This document shows, piece after piece, positions 33,361 to 41,728 of a stretch of DNA of 64,000 nt (its first letter is position 1; each line of letters starts with the position of its first letter). The stretch is from contig CP065001.1 in the NCBI GenBank assembly GCA_016700155.1, positions 2,914,001 through 2,978,000 on the forward strand, given 5' to 3'. Position numbers and translations under genes: made by a program. The DNA comes from Ignavibacteriales bacterium. Its GTDB lineage: Bacteria > Bacteroidota > Ignavibacteria > Ignavibacteriales > Ignavibacteriaceae. The notes under the pieces are model-generated. The model did not search any database. It worked only from the letters and a program-made list of their open reading frames with translations, and was not told where the DNA came from.

Positions 33361-34721
33361 AATTGTACGACCTTTTTAGTTTTGGATGTTATGCGAAACC
33401 GGTCATCTATTCTGTGACCGACAACCCAGATTATATTGTTATTATTCAACAGCAAAAGTTTTGCGGATTTTTCGGAAGCAGGAATTTTTATTTCATTCAG
33501 ATAATCAGAAATCTTTTTTGTCCCTTTCATACCAAAAGGTCTGAATGAATCACCTTCTTTCCATTTTCGTAAGATGAAAACATTATTCAGATTTCCTGCG
33601 TCAATATATTCAGTTGAACCATCAAGCGAAAATATTTTAGGGATATTTTTTACTTCCTTCACTTCTAATAGTTTATTTCCTATCTGAATACTTTGGTTTA
33701 AGTTTATCTTAAGGTTCTTCTGCTCAACATTGCCATCAGTCCTTTTGCTGATTACAATTTCCTCCCGCTCGCGAATTGCGGATAGTTTCTCAGATAAATG
33801 TGTCTGACGGGATACTTCGCTATCAATCAACTTTAGGACAGATAGTATATCGTTGTAACTTAACTGAATTTCGAACTTCGAATGAACTGCCCTCATCAAT
33901 AGCTCAGGTAAAATTCTGTGGTCAAGTTTATTAATATCCTTAATCTTTAATTTTACAAATGAATCACCAATTAAAAAATATTTTTGAGCTTTGTTTAATT
34001 GATCATCTATAAATTCAAGATAATTTCTGAAAACCTGTGTGGAGCGCAGTACAGCTTCATCAAGATTAGGATTTAACTTTTTCCTTATTGAAGGGACTAT
34101 TTCATTTCTTATAAAATTTCTTTTGTAACGGGAATCAAAATTTGATTTATCTGTTCTGAATGAAAATTTGTTTCGCTTCAGGTATTCAATTATCTCCTGC
34201 TTTCTTAAACATAAAATTGGACGGATTATTTTTCCTCTTACTACCGGAATGCCTGATATTCCCCTCAATCCCGTTCCCTTAATGAGGTTGAGTAAAACTG
34301 TTTCCGTGTTATCATCGCTTATATGAGCAGTTGCAATTTTATTATAGTTATGGAACCTGGCTGTTTTTTCAAGCTCCTCATAGCGAACTATTCTTCCTGT
34401 TTCTTCCACAGAAGTTTTATTCTGTTTTGCTAACTCAGCAATTTTTTTTTCTGAATCATAGAAAGGAATTCCTGAAGAGTCACACAGTTCGCCGCAAAAC
34501 CTGGCATCTTCATCAGACTCTTTCTTTCTTAACAAATGATTCAGGTGAAAAGCTGCGACAGTAATAGAATATTTCTTACTGAATTTTATAAGAAAATTTA
34601 AAAGGAAAACAGAATCCGGTCCGCCGCTCAATGCAACAAGAACGCGGTCGTTTTTAGAGAGCAGTTTTTTTTCATCAATAAATGAAATTACTTTCTGCTC
34701 AATTCTTTTTGTGGGGTTCAT
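33348..34721 (-). CDS. tilS: tRNA(Ile)-lysidine synthetase
   Basis: ATP-dependent enzyme that attaches lysine to C34 of the minor tRNA(Ile), allowing it to read AUA; essential in most bacteria. The 457 residues carry the PP-loop SGGPDSVFLLNFL near the start, AAFHLNHLLR, the conserved IATAHISDDNTETVLLNL and RPILCLRKQEI, and the C-terminal TilS_C domain (RKWKEGDSFRPFGMKGTKKI). It follows ribE by 6 bases and overlaps hpt. Confidence 0.95.
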   Translation of the reverse strand: MNPTKRIEQKVISFIDEKKLLSKNDRVLVALSGGPDSVFLLNFLIKFSKKYSITVAAFHLNHLLRKKESDEDARFCGELCDSSGIPFYDSEKKIAELAKQNKTSVEETGRIVRYEELEKTARFHNYNKIATAHISDDNTETVLLNLIKGTGLRGISGIPVVRGKIIRPILCLRKQEIIEYLKRNKFSFRTDKSNFDSRYKRNFIRNEIVPSIRKKLNPNLDEAVLRSTQVFRNYLEFIDDQLNKAQKYFLIGDSFVKLKIKDINKLDHRILPELLMRAVHSKFEIQLSYNDILSVLKLIDSEVSRQTHLSEKLSAIREREEIVISKRTDGNVEQKNLKINLNQSIQIGNKLLEVKEVKNIPKIFSLDGSTEYIDAGNLNNVFILRKWKEGDSFRPFGMKGTKKISDYLNEIKIPASEKSAKLLLLNNNNIIWVVGHRIDDRFRITSKTKKVVQLCLK

Positions 34722-34727
34722 CTGAAT

Positions 34728-35357
34728 TCAGCTTTTTAACTGCTCTTGAATTGAATTAATCTTTTCAGGTTCAAGAAGCATTACACGTTCAACGTATTTA
34801 CCAAGTACATCAAACTCAAGGTTTACCCGATCGCCTTTTCTTCTTTCAGAAAAAACTGTTTCTTTCCATGTGTGAGGAATAATACCGACAGAAAATTTCG
34901 TATCCTCAAGACGTGCAACCGTCATGCTTACTCCATCAATTGCTACTGAACCTACATAGATAAGATATTTTGCAAATTCAGGTTTGAAACTGATGGTCAT
35001 AAAGTGACTGCTGCTAAGCTCCTTTACATCATCAACTATTCCTGTTGTATCAACATGACCAAGTACAAAGTGACCGCCTAATCTTGCGTCTGCTTTTAGC
35101 GGACGTTCCAGGTTCACAAAACTACCTTCACTCAAATCACCGAGATTTGTTTTTGATAATGTTTCCTCTATCGCATCAACAGAAAACTTTTTACCATCGA
35201 TGTTTACAACTGTAAGACAGCATCCGTTCACACTTATACTGTTTCCTATCTGCATATCGTTTATTATAATATCGGCACTGAATGATAATCTAAGACCTTC
35301 ACCCGAAGGAATTTTTGAAATTAGTTTTCCTTTTTCCTCAACAAGACCTGTAAACAT
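34728..35357 (-). CDS. ribE: riboflavin synthase, alpha subunit
   Basis: Trimeric enzyme that converts two 6,7-dimethyl-8-ribityllumazine molecules into riboflavin and a pyrimidine. The 209 residues hold two lumazine-binding barrels: the first starts with the invariant MFTGLVEEKG and includes VNGCCLTV, and the second starts around GHFVLGHVDTTG with DGVSMTVA. Full length. It lies 33 bases downstream of ribD. The partner genes ribA/B and ribH are not in the window, so the riboflavin pathway is split in this genome. Confidence 0.95.
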   Translation of the reverse strand: MFTGLVEEKGKLISKIPSGEGLRLSFSADIIINDMQIGNSISVNGCCLTVVNIDGKKFSVDAIEETLSKTNLGDLSEGSFVNLERPLKADARLGGHFVLGHVDTTGIVDDVKELSSSHFMTISFKPEFAKYLIYVGSVAIDGVSMTVARLEDTKFSVGIIPHTWKETVFSERRKGDRVNLEFDVLGKYVERVMLLEPEKINSIQEQLKS

Positions 35358-35390
35358 ATTTAATCTTCTATTTTATTTATTCATTAATAT

Positions 35391-36479
35391 TTATTTAGAA
35401 AGTTCTATCAACACATCTTCACCAATTTTTTCACTGTTCACCAGTTTTAGTTTGTGAATATCTTTAATATTCTTAACCCCAAGATCACCTGTCAAGGGTA
35501 CACCCGAACCTATAAGCTTAGGGCTGAGAAATATCAAAAAATTATCATAAAGGTTTTGCTGGAAGAACGATGTGAAAAGTTTGCTTCCCCCTTCAACAAG
35601 AATTGAATTTAAATTAAGCTTGCCTAATTCCTTAAGCATATACTTTAGATCAAGATAACCATTACCCGCACTCTTGCTGTAAATAATATGAGCCCCTTGC
35701 GATATGAGTTTTTTTACTTTTCGCTTTTTATCGATACTGTTTTTTGATGTTATGATTATGAGATTAGAATCATGATTATTTGTCAAAAGCTTATGTGTTG
35801 TTTTAAGTACAAGATTTGTATCCACAACAATTCTTCGCGGATTCCTTCCTTCAGTCAACCTAACTGTTAATAAAGGATTATCTTTATTCGCAGTACCTGC
35901 GCCAATTAATATTGCATCATACTGTGAACGGAGATTATGTACATATCTCCTCGATTCAATTGACGAAATCCATTTCGAGTTCCCTTTTATATCAGCAATT
36001 TTTCCATCGACTGTCTGAGCAGCTTTTATAGTAACGTAAGGAATTTTTTTTGTGATATGCTTGAAAAAAAATCTGTTCAGCTGAATACATTCTTTTTCAA
36101 GCACACCAACTTTTACTTCCACACCGGCAGATTTGAGTTTTCTGATTCCCTTTCCGCTTACAAGAGGATTCATATCAAGAGTGCCAATCACAACTCTTTT
36201 TATTTTGTGTTCAATTATCTTATCGACGCAAGGCGGAGTTTTACCTGTATGCGAACATGGTTCAAGGTTAACAAATAAAGTTGTGCCTTCCAGATTTTCC
36301 CGCGAAGAGCTGATAGCATTTATCTCGGCATGATTCTCACCGAATTTTTCGTGATAACCAGCACCAACTATCCTGTCATCCTTAACGATGATGCAGCCAA
36401 CAAGAGGATTTGGACTTACATACCCTATTCCCCTTTTTGCAATTTCAATTGCCAGTTGTATGTAAGATTCATCGGTCAA
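35391..36479 (-). CDS. ribD: bifunctional riboflavin deaminase/reductase RibD
   Basis: Carries out two steps of riboflavin synthesis: deamination of the pyrimidine and reduction of its ribosyl side chain. The N-terminal deaminase (about 1-145) has the zinc motif HAEINAI and PCSHTGKTPPC. The C-terminal reductase (about 147-362) begins VTIKAAQTVDGKIA and contains RSQYDAILIGAGTANKDNP. The start is TTG at 36479 (TTG ACC GAT GAA), with AAGGAT 9 bases upstream; no ATG is available. It follows greA after 12 bases. No FMN riboswitch is possible in that gap. Confidence 0.95.
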   Translation of the reverse strand: MTDESYIQLAIEIAKRGIGYVSPNPLVGCIIVKDDRIVGAGYHEKFGENHAEINAISSSRENLEGTTLFVNLEPCSHTGKTPPCVDKIIEHKIKRVVIGTLDMNPLVSGKGIRKLKSAGVEVKVGVLEKECIQLNRFFFKHITKKIPYVTIKAAQTVDGKIADIKGNSKWISSIESRRYVHNLRSQYDAILIGAGTANKDNPLLTVRLTEGRNPRRIVVDTNLVLKTTHKLLTNNHDSNLIIITSKNSIDKKRKVKKLISQGAHIIYSKSAGNGYLDLKYMLKELGKLNLNSILVEGGSKLFTSFFQQNLYDNFLIFLSPKLIGSGVPLTGDLGVKNIKDIHKLKLVNSEKIGEDVLIELSK

Positions 36480-36491
36480 TTTTTTGTATCC

Positions 36492-36968
36492 TTATTTGAC
36501 GGAGAGAATTTCAAACTCCATAAGTCCGGCAGGAGCTTTAACACTAACTTTATCGCCTGATTTTTTACCCATTAAACCCTGACCAACAGGCGAAGTGACT
36601 GAAATTTTTCCTGACTGGAAATCAGCTTCTTCGGGGGAGACGAGTGTGTATTCTATTACTTTGGAATTTTTAAGATTTTTTATTTTTACAGTAGAAAGAA
36701 TATGAATCTGGTCATCTGCAAATTGTGAAGCGTCAATAACCCGGGCACGCGATAAAATATTTTCAAGCTTACTTATCTTTAACTCAAATAATCCCTGTTC
36801 TTCTTTAGCGGCGTCATACTCAGCGTTTTCTGATAAATCACCATGCGCTCTGGCTTCGGCAATTTTTGAGGCAATCTCTTTTCTGCCGTTCGATTTCATG
36901 TCCTGAAGTTCCTTCTCAAGTTCGATTAATCGATCTTTTGTAAGGTAAACAAAATTAGCATCCGCCAT
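36492..36968 (-). CDS. greA: transcription elongation factor GreA
   Basis: Rescues backtracked RNA polymerase by stimulating transcript cleavage. The 158 residues contain the N-terminal coiled coil (about 10-80) with the tip acidic pair in DLSENAEYDAAKEEQ, and the C-terminal FKBP-like domain (ISVTSPVGQGLMGKKSGD). It is the first gene of a long minus-strand cluster. The leader has a good promoter followed at once by a hairpin and T-run (36997-37062), so part of the transcription probably stops before greA. Confidence 0.96.
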   Translation of the reverse strand: MADANFVYLTKDRLIELEKELQDMKSNGRKEIASKIAEARAHGDLSENAEYDAAKEEQGLFELKISKLENILSRARVIDASQFADDQIHILSTVKIKNLKNSKVIEYTLVSPEEADFQSGKISVTSPVGQGLMGKKSGDKVSVKAPAGLMEFEILSVK

Positions 36969-36996
36969 TATTAACTCTCGGTTTGTTCATGGTTTT

Positions 36997-37027
36997 AAAA
37001 AAAATTGCCACCGCATTTTGCAGTGGC
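36997..37027 (-). terminator. hairpin and T-run in the greA leader (attenuator candidate)
   Basis: On the minus strand: GCCACTGC-AAAAT-GCGGTGGC with one mismatch (37007-37027), then AA and eight T (36997-37004). It lies 29-59 bases upstream of the greA start and only a few bases after the predicted transcription start. No other minus-strand gene lies upstream that it could terminate, so a leader attenuator is the best reading. Confidence 0.7.
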
Positions 37028-37033
37028 GTGATA

Positions 37034-37062
37034 AAAATAATTAATTCCGATTTTGATGTCAA
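37034..37062 (-). promoter_or_regulatory. greA promoter
   Basis: On the minus strand TTGACA (37057-37062), a 17-base spacer and TATTTT (37034-37039). Transcription would begin about 37026-37028, right at the foot of the hairpin. The first three bases (TTG) and TATTTT also loosely fit the Bacteroidota consensus. Confidence 0.6.
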
Positions 37063-37087
37063 GAATTTGTCCTGTTGATTTTTTTAA

Positions 37088-37108
37088 TACCATTCATAGT
37101 GAATGGTA
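37088..37108. promoter_or_regulatory. perfect palindrome between divergent greA and PorQ-like gene
   Basis: TACCATTCA-TAG-TGAATGGTA, 9-bp arms and 3-base centre. No T-run on either strand. Its position between two divergent promoters suggests an operator for a dimeric regulator; no regulator is identified. Confidence 0.45.
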
Positions 37109-37189
37109 AAATCATTTGCGTATATGATAATTACCCTTGCCTTTATTTTTAATATTGGTTAAATAAGCGCACGAATTTTAAGGAGTTTT

Positions 37190-38125
37190 ATGAAAAAGGC
37201 ATCCTCATTTTTGGTTCTCCTGTTAGCACTTTCCTGCCAGACAATTTTTGCGCAGAGTACTTACGAATTTTTAAGAATTGATATGAGTGCCCGGGCGGGT
37301 GCATTGGGCGGAAGTTTTGTTTCTAACAATGACGATCCTAATGTTATTTTTTATAATCCTTCAGGATTAAAACTTATTGAAGAAAGTCCGGTTTCATTTT
37401 CATTTATTAAACATTTGTTGGATATAAATCTTGCCAGTCTTGCTTACTCAACAGAATTAGAGAATATTGGGAGATTTGGAGCTGCGGTCAGGTATATCAA
37501 CTACGGTAGTTTTCAGGGAGCTACAGTAGACGGACAAAAGACCGATGAATTTGGCGCAGGTGAAGTAGCATTTATTGTTGGTTACGCAAATACAATCGAT
37601 GATAATTTTTATTATGGTGCCAACGCAAAATATATTTATTCGGGAATTGCTGACAGATCTTCAAGTGCTATAGGATTTGATTTGGGTGTACACTACGCAA
37701 TTCCAAGTGAGATGATGAACGTGGGATTTTCAGTATTAAATCTCGGTGCTCAAATATCTTCTTATTATGAAACTAAGGAAGATCTGCCTCTTGATGTTGT
37801 GATCGGTGTTTCAAAGCGGCTTGAAAATTTACCTGTAAGACTATCACTCGATTTTCATAAACTGAATGAAGACCGGGATGATTTTGTTCAAAGGTTAAGA
37901 GCATTTTCAGTCGGAGCAGAATTTACTCTGAGCAAAGTTTTGAAATTAAGATTCGGTTATGACAATGAAAGAAGAAAAGAACTTAAGATTGGAACCACAG
38001 CAGGCATAGCTGGATTTAATGTTGGTGTGGGCGCGCTAATATCCGGGTATACTTTTGATTATGGATTTTCTTCACTTGGGTTAATTGGTGGTCTTCACAG
38101 AATCGGCATTTCAACAAACATCTGA
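37190..38125 (+). CDS. PorQ/PorV-like outer membrane protein
   Basis: Beta-barrel outer membrane protein of 311 residues: signal peptide to about residue 22 (AQSTYEFLRI), then the characteristic N-terminus of the PorV/PorQ family, DMSARAGALGGSFVSNNDDP and NPSGLKL, and alternating beta strands to the end. PorQ and PorV act in type IX secretion, carrying cargo from the translocon to the surface or anchoring factors. The length and the short, porin-like strands fit PorQ better than PorV. AAGGAG precedes the ATG. It is a single gene followed by a symmetric terminator. Confidence 0.78.
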   Translation: MKKASSFLVLLLALSCQTIFAQSTYEFLRIDMSARAGALGGSFVSNNDDPNVIFYNPSGLKLIEESPVSFSFIKHLLDINLASLAYSTELENIGRFGAAVRYINYGSFQGATVDGQKTDEFGAGEVAFIVGYANTIDDNFYYGANAKYIYSGIADRSSSAIGFDLGVHYAIPSEMMNVGFSVLNLGAQISSYYETKEDLPLDVVIGVSKRLENLPVRLSLDFHKLNEDRDDFVQRLRAFSVGAEFTLSKVLKLRFGYDNERRKELKIGTTAGIAGFNVGVGALISGYTFDYGFSSLGLIGGLHRIGISTNI

Positions 38126-38132
38126 TTTTCAA

Positions 38133-38152
38133 GGGGATGAAACTTCATCCCC
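38133..38152. terminator. hairpin between convergent genes
   Basis: GGGGATGAA-AC-TTCATCCCC (38133-38152), up to 9 bp of stem. The T-run is poor on both strands, but the hairpin sits 8 bases after the PorQ-like stop and 17 bases beyond the convergent gene's stop, so it can serve both. Confidence 0.6.
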
Positions 38153-38168
38153 TCATCTAACACAACAA

Positions 38169-38768
38169 TCATAACTCCAATCTGAAATTTATTTTTACTA
38201 TCAATCGCTCTTTATTTATTCTTGTGTCATAACCGGGAAACCCTGAATTTAAATTCCCTTCCAGTTTCCTATTGATCTGATTTGCTGAAACAGGAGCGTC
38301 AATTAATGACCAGAGATAAACCACACCGCCAATAATCACTCCGGTTAATGCTATAGTCCCGGCAGCATCGTTATCTGACTTTCCATCAAAATCAGTTGAT
38401 GATGCACCATAATAAAATGCCGCTAACCCCAAAGTGGCTAAACCAGCCATTAGAAATGCTTTTCCATATTCACCATTGTATACTTGCCCGAGTCCGGGAT
38501 ATAAAACGGAAAGTCCGAAAGCGAGCCAGGCAGATTTTTGAGATCTACTTATTACAATTTGATTTTCCTTCCTAATATCCTCCAGTAAAATTAAAAATGA
38601 TTTTCTCTTAAAATAATTTTTCTCTGGTTCAGTGTTTAAAACAGATTCTTCCCTGTGAGCGGTTGTGGAATCACTTAAAAAGTACTTACATTCATTTTCA
38701 GTGGCAACGGTTTCGGTAGTTGAAAAAATCAGTGCACATATTATCGCAACTAGTAATGATCTATCCAT
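38169..38768 (-). CDS. exported membrane protein with PGLGQVY motif
   Basis: Protein of 199 residues: signal peptide (to about 22), a short polar stretch, and then a membrane domain starting LAFGLSVLYPGLGQVYNGEYGKAFLMAGL with two or three hydrophobic helices (about 80-155), and a polar C-terminus. The PGLGQVYNGE motif is that of DUF5683/TM2-type proteins and also occurs, as PGAGQIY and PGAGKFY, in the two proteins at 5.5-7.2 kb. AGGAGA precedes the ATG. It is placed next to a T9SS cargo gene, 18 bases downstream. Function unknown. Confidence 0.7.
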   Translation of the reverse strand: MDRSLLVAIICALIFSTTETVATENECKYFLSDSTTAHREESVLNTEPEKNYFKRKSFLILLEDIRKENQIVISRSQKSAWLAFGLSVLYPGLGQVYNGEYGKAFLMAGLATLGLAAFYYGASSTDFDGKSDNDAAGTIALTGVIIGGVVYLWSLIDAPVSANQINRKLEGNLNSGFPGYDTRINKERLIVKINFRLEL

Positions 38769-38786
38769 ATTATCTCCTGCATTTAT

Positions 38787-40256
38787 TTACTTTAATAAGA
38801 TCATCTTTTTTACGGCTTTATTATGATTTGTCTCTATTGTATAGAAATACATCCCGCTTGAAATGATTTTGTGAAAACTGTTTATGTCGAATTCCACCGT
38901 GTAACTTCCTGTGTTCTTATATTCATTTACAAGCGTTGCTATTTCATTACCGAGAATATCGAAAACTTTTAGTATTACTTTGGTTTGATCAAAGCCGTTC
39001 GCGGGTATTGTATAATTTATTCTTGTAACCGGATTAAATGGATTCGGATAGTTTTGAGAAAGTAAAAACTGTGACGGAGCCTGATTCTCAATCGAGTTTA
39101 TGCCGGTTATAATATTACCAGTGGAATTTTTTATATAGTATATATCTTCATTCCCGGATTTTTGATCCATCCAAATTATATGAACAGCAGAATCAGAAAG
39201 TGCTATGGAAGAATTTTCTGATGTCCAGGAGGGACTGTTGCTAATCAAATAGGAGGAATCCCAGTTGGTACCATTATCTGAAGAACGAGTATAATAGACT
39301 TCCCATACTTCATTCCAGCTTATGTGAATAAAGTCGGAGGATACGGCTAAAGAAGGTCTGTTAGATGCAACAGGTGAACTCTTAACTTTTATATCTTCAC
39401 TCCAGGTTAAACCATTATCAGATGATCTTTTGAAGAATATTTCTGCATTACCAACCCCATCCCGGCTATCACTCCAAACGACATAAATATTTTCGCCATT
39501 TGCTGCGATAACAGGAGTTTCAGATTCTCCGGCACTGTTCGTTAATCGAATGTCCCCCGACCAAGTATTACCATTGTCTGATGATTTTTTGAAATATATT
39601 TCCTTGTCGTTGTCACGTTCATCCTGCCATACCACAAATACTTTTTCATTGTTAACAGCTATACTAGATCTTTCCGATATAGAAATATCATTTGTCAAAC
39701 GTACATCGGGTAACCATGTAACTCCATTGTCCAAAGAACTTTTGTAATATATTTCTGTATTTCCATCACGTAAATCAATCCATACAATATGTATTGTATT
39801 CTCTGCAACTGCCAGTGAAGGCAAGCCCGGCTCGGATGGATCTGTTGCAAGTTTTTTATCTTGCTCCCAACTTATTCCTCCATCCGTTGATCTTTTATAG
39901 TAGATTTCAGGGTGAAAAGCTAAATCCCGGTCATCCTGCCAAACAACATGAATATAGTTTCCAGTCACAGCTATAGCCGGATACTCGGACCAACCTACAA
40001 TATTTGTCAAGCGGGTGTCTTCACTCCAGGTTTGTCCAAAATCGAATGAGTTTTTATAGTAGATTTCTCTATCCAGGTCACGACCATCCCACCATACAAT
40101 ATGTATTGAGCTACCATCGACCCCAATACAATGAGCATTATTGTATGACAAATAAGAAACTGAGGGATCATTTGTTAATCTTATTTCCTGCTGCCATTGT
40201 GCAGATGCACAAGCAATAAAGCTGAAAATTATAAAGGTCAGAAATCTTGTATACAT
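38787..40256 (-). CDS. BNR-repeat (sialidase-like) T9SS-sorted protein
   Basis: Secreted protein of 489 residues. After the signal peptide (about 1-18), seven or so BNR/Asp-box-like repeats cover about 20-375: units such as IYYKNSFDFGQTWSED, IYYKSSLDNGVTWLPD and IFFKRSSDNGLTWSED, each with IHIVW.D.RD. They form a beta-propeller; no catalytic sialidase residues (RIP motif, Tyr-Glu pair) are obvious, so it is probably a binding protein. The type A sorting domain follows (about 395-489, QNYPNPFNPVTRINYTIPAN, VFDILGNEIATLV, TKKMILLK-like end AVKKMILLK). Confidence 0.86.
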   Translation of the reverse strand: MYTRFLTFIIFSFIACASAQWQQEIRLTNDPSVSYLSYNNAHCIGVDGSSIHIVWWDGRDLDREIYYKNSFDFGQTWSEDTRLTNIVGWSEYPAIAVTGNYIHVVWQDDRDLAFHPEIYYKRSTDGGISWEQDKKLATDPSEPGLPSLAVAENTIHIVWIDLRDGNTEIYYKSSLDNGVTWLPDVRLTNDISISERSSIAVNNEKVFVVWQDERDNDKEIYFKKSSDNGNTWSGDIRLTNSAGESETPVIAANGENIYVVWSDSRDGVGNAEIFFKRSSDNGLTWSEDIKVKSSPVASNRPSLAVSSDFIHISWNEVWEVYYTRSSDNGTNWDSSYLISNSPSWTSENSSIALSDSAVHIIWMDQKSGNEDIYYIKNSTGNIITGINSIENQAPSQFLLSQNYPNPFNPVTRINYTIPANGFDQTKVILKVFDILGNEIATLVNEYKNTGSYTVEFDINSFHKIISSGMYFYTIETNHNKAVKKMILLK

Positions 40257-40291
40257 ATTCCCTTCTTCCTCCGTTTGTCAAAATCCGAGGT

Positions 40292-40939
40292 TTAGTTTTT
40301 AAATGAGATGTTTGCACTTCTTTTTAGTTCTGCAATTTTAAATACTTTGTTATAGAGGTTGCGGATTTCTTTTCCAATTGTTCCCACAGTTGTCCCTAAT
40401 TCTTCAGCAATTGTTGAAAATGATTTCCCTTCAGCAAATTTTGCGAGTAGTGTTTCTTCTTCATAAAGTAAAAAACACGAATCAAGATTTGAATAAAGCC
40501 TGGACTTTTTTATAAAATCACTAATGCCGCCTGCCAGTTGAGGTGTGACTGGTGAATAACCCGATGCAATAAACTTTAATGCGTTAAGAAATTCTTTCCC
40601 CGACGTAGTTTTGGAAACATATCCCGATACACCGTTTATTATCGCCCTGATTATAAGCCCGTCATAATTTGTTGTTGTGGCGGCTGCAATAGTCATTGAA
40701 GGAAATTGTATCCTTAACGATCTAACAGTTAAAAATTCATCTGAAGCAATATCTTTTAAGTCACATATCAGTATATCGGTAACAGCACTGCTATCGGAGT
40801 TTGCAAATTCCTCTATTGAAATAAATGAACCCGAAAGTTTTATCCACGATTCATTCTGTAATAAAAATTCAAACGCACTTTTGATAAACTTATTCGGTTC
40901 AACAATTGAAATGCTTTTGTGTCCGGGAGAATCTTGCAT
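40292..40939 (-). CDS. NarL-type response regulator, degenerate receiver
   Basis: Protein of 215 residues with an N-terminal receiver domain (about 8-125) and a C-terminal LuxR-type helix-turn-helix (about 150-210, TLLAKFAEGKSFSTIAEEL, TVGTIGKEIRNLYNKVF). In the receiver the phosphorylation Asp (about 60, ICDLKD) and the C-terminal Lys (VSKTTSGKE) are kept. The acidic pair, however, is VEPN (Glu14-Pro15) where the normal form, as in its neighbour, is VEDN. Loss of the second metal ligand suggests weak or altered phosphorylation. It is the last gene in the kinase cluster. It could be constitutive, or a partner that competes with the other regulator (inference). Confidence 0.85.
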   Translation of the reverse strand: MQDSPGHKSISIVEPNKFIKSAFEFLLQNESWIKLSGSFISIEEFANSDSSAVTDILICDLKDIASDEFLTVRSLRIQFPSMTIAAATTTNYDGLIIRAIINGVSGYVSKTTSGKEFLNALKFIASGYSPVTPQLAGGISDFIKKSRLYSNLDSCFLLYEEETLLAKFAEGKSFSTIAEELGTTVGTIGKEIRNLYNKVFKIAELKRSANISFKN

Positions 40940-41046
40940 TCATTTATCCAAAATAAAGTTTGCAATATTTTACGTTGTAAAAAATAAATAAGCACCAAGT
41001 AAACCTGTAGTTTTTGTTTTAAAGATTCTCAGAAAGGATTATGAAT

Positions 41047-41721
41047 TTATTGATAGAAAGGCGGGATCAGTTTCTTCTTAAGTCCTACTGAAATAGCTTC
41101 TGCCCTGCTGTGCACCTGCAACTTTTCATAAATGTGCCGGATATGGTAATAAACTCCATCAACAGAAAGATAGACTTCATCCGCAATTGCAGCATATGAT
41201 TTTCCTTTAGCCATTAATTGTAAAATTTCATTCTCTCTGTCGGTTAGTACTATTTGGCTATCGGAGCTTTTTACATTTGATTGAAAACTTTCAATTACTT
41301 TTCTTGCGACACTTGGTGTCATAGGAGACCCGCCGTTGTATGCATCAATTAAAGATCTCTTAAGTTCATCCGGATTAATTTTTTTCAACAGATAACCGAC
41401 AGCACCCGCACAAATCGCATTGTATATCTGTGTGCTTTCTTCATGCACAGTGCACATCACAATTATAAGGTCATTATTAATTCGTTTAAAATGCCTGATG
41501 CCATCAACGCCTGACATACCGGGTAAACCTATATCAAGCAAAATCATATCTGACTCAGGAATCACTGTAGAATTAAGTGCATCTTCGCAGTTAGAGAATG
41601 AACCTGTAATTTTAAAATCTTTTGAATTGCCCAGCACAAGTTCCCATCCGCTACGAATAAACTTGTTGTCTTCAACAATTAGCAGATTAATGGGAAATAT
41701 TTTTTTTGAGTCACTATCCAT
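41047..41721 (-). CDS. NarL/LuxR family response regulator
   Basis: Transcription regulator of 224 residues. The receiver domain (about 10-130) has the full set of residues: acidic pair Glu17-Asp18 (VEDNKF), phosphoacceptor Asp63 (LLDIGLPGMSG), and the Thr and Lys (MCTVHEES, YLLKKIN). The LuxR-type DNA-binding domain (about 155-215) has LTDRENEILQLMAKGKSYAA and IADEVYLSVDGVYYHIRHIY. The start is ATG at 41721, and it follows the histidine kinase gene by 7 bases, so it is the direct partner of that kinase. Confidence 0.93.
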   Translation of the reverse strand: MDSDSKKIFPINLLIVEDNKFIRSGWELVLGNSKDFKITGSFSNCEDALNSTVIPESDMILLDIGLPGMSGVDGIRHFKRINNDLIIVMCTVHEESTQIYNAICAGAVGYLLKKINPDELKRSLIDAYNGGSPMTPSVARKVIESFQSNVKSSDSQIVLTDRENEILQLMAKGKSYAAIADEVYLSVDGVYYHIRHIYEKLQVHSRAEAISVGLKKKLIPPFYQ

Positions 41722-41728
41722 ATCGTCT

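Noticed and set aside
35358..36491. FMN riboswitch before ribD or ribE
   Set aside because: The gaps are only 12 and 33 bases, too short for the conserved aptamer.
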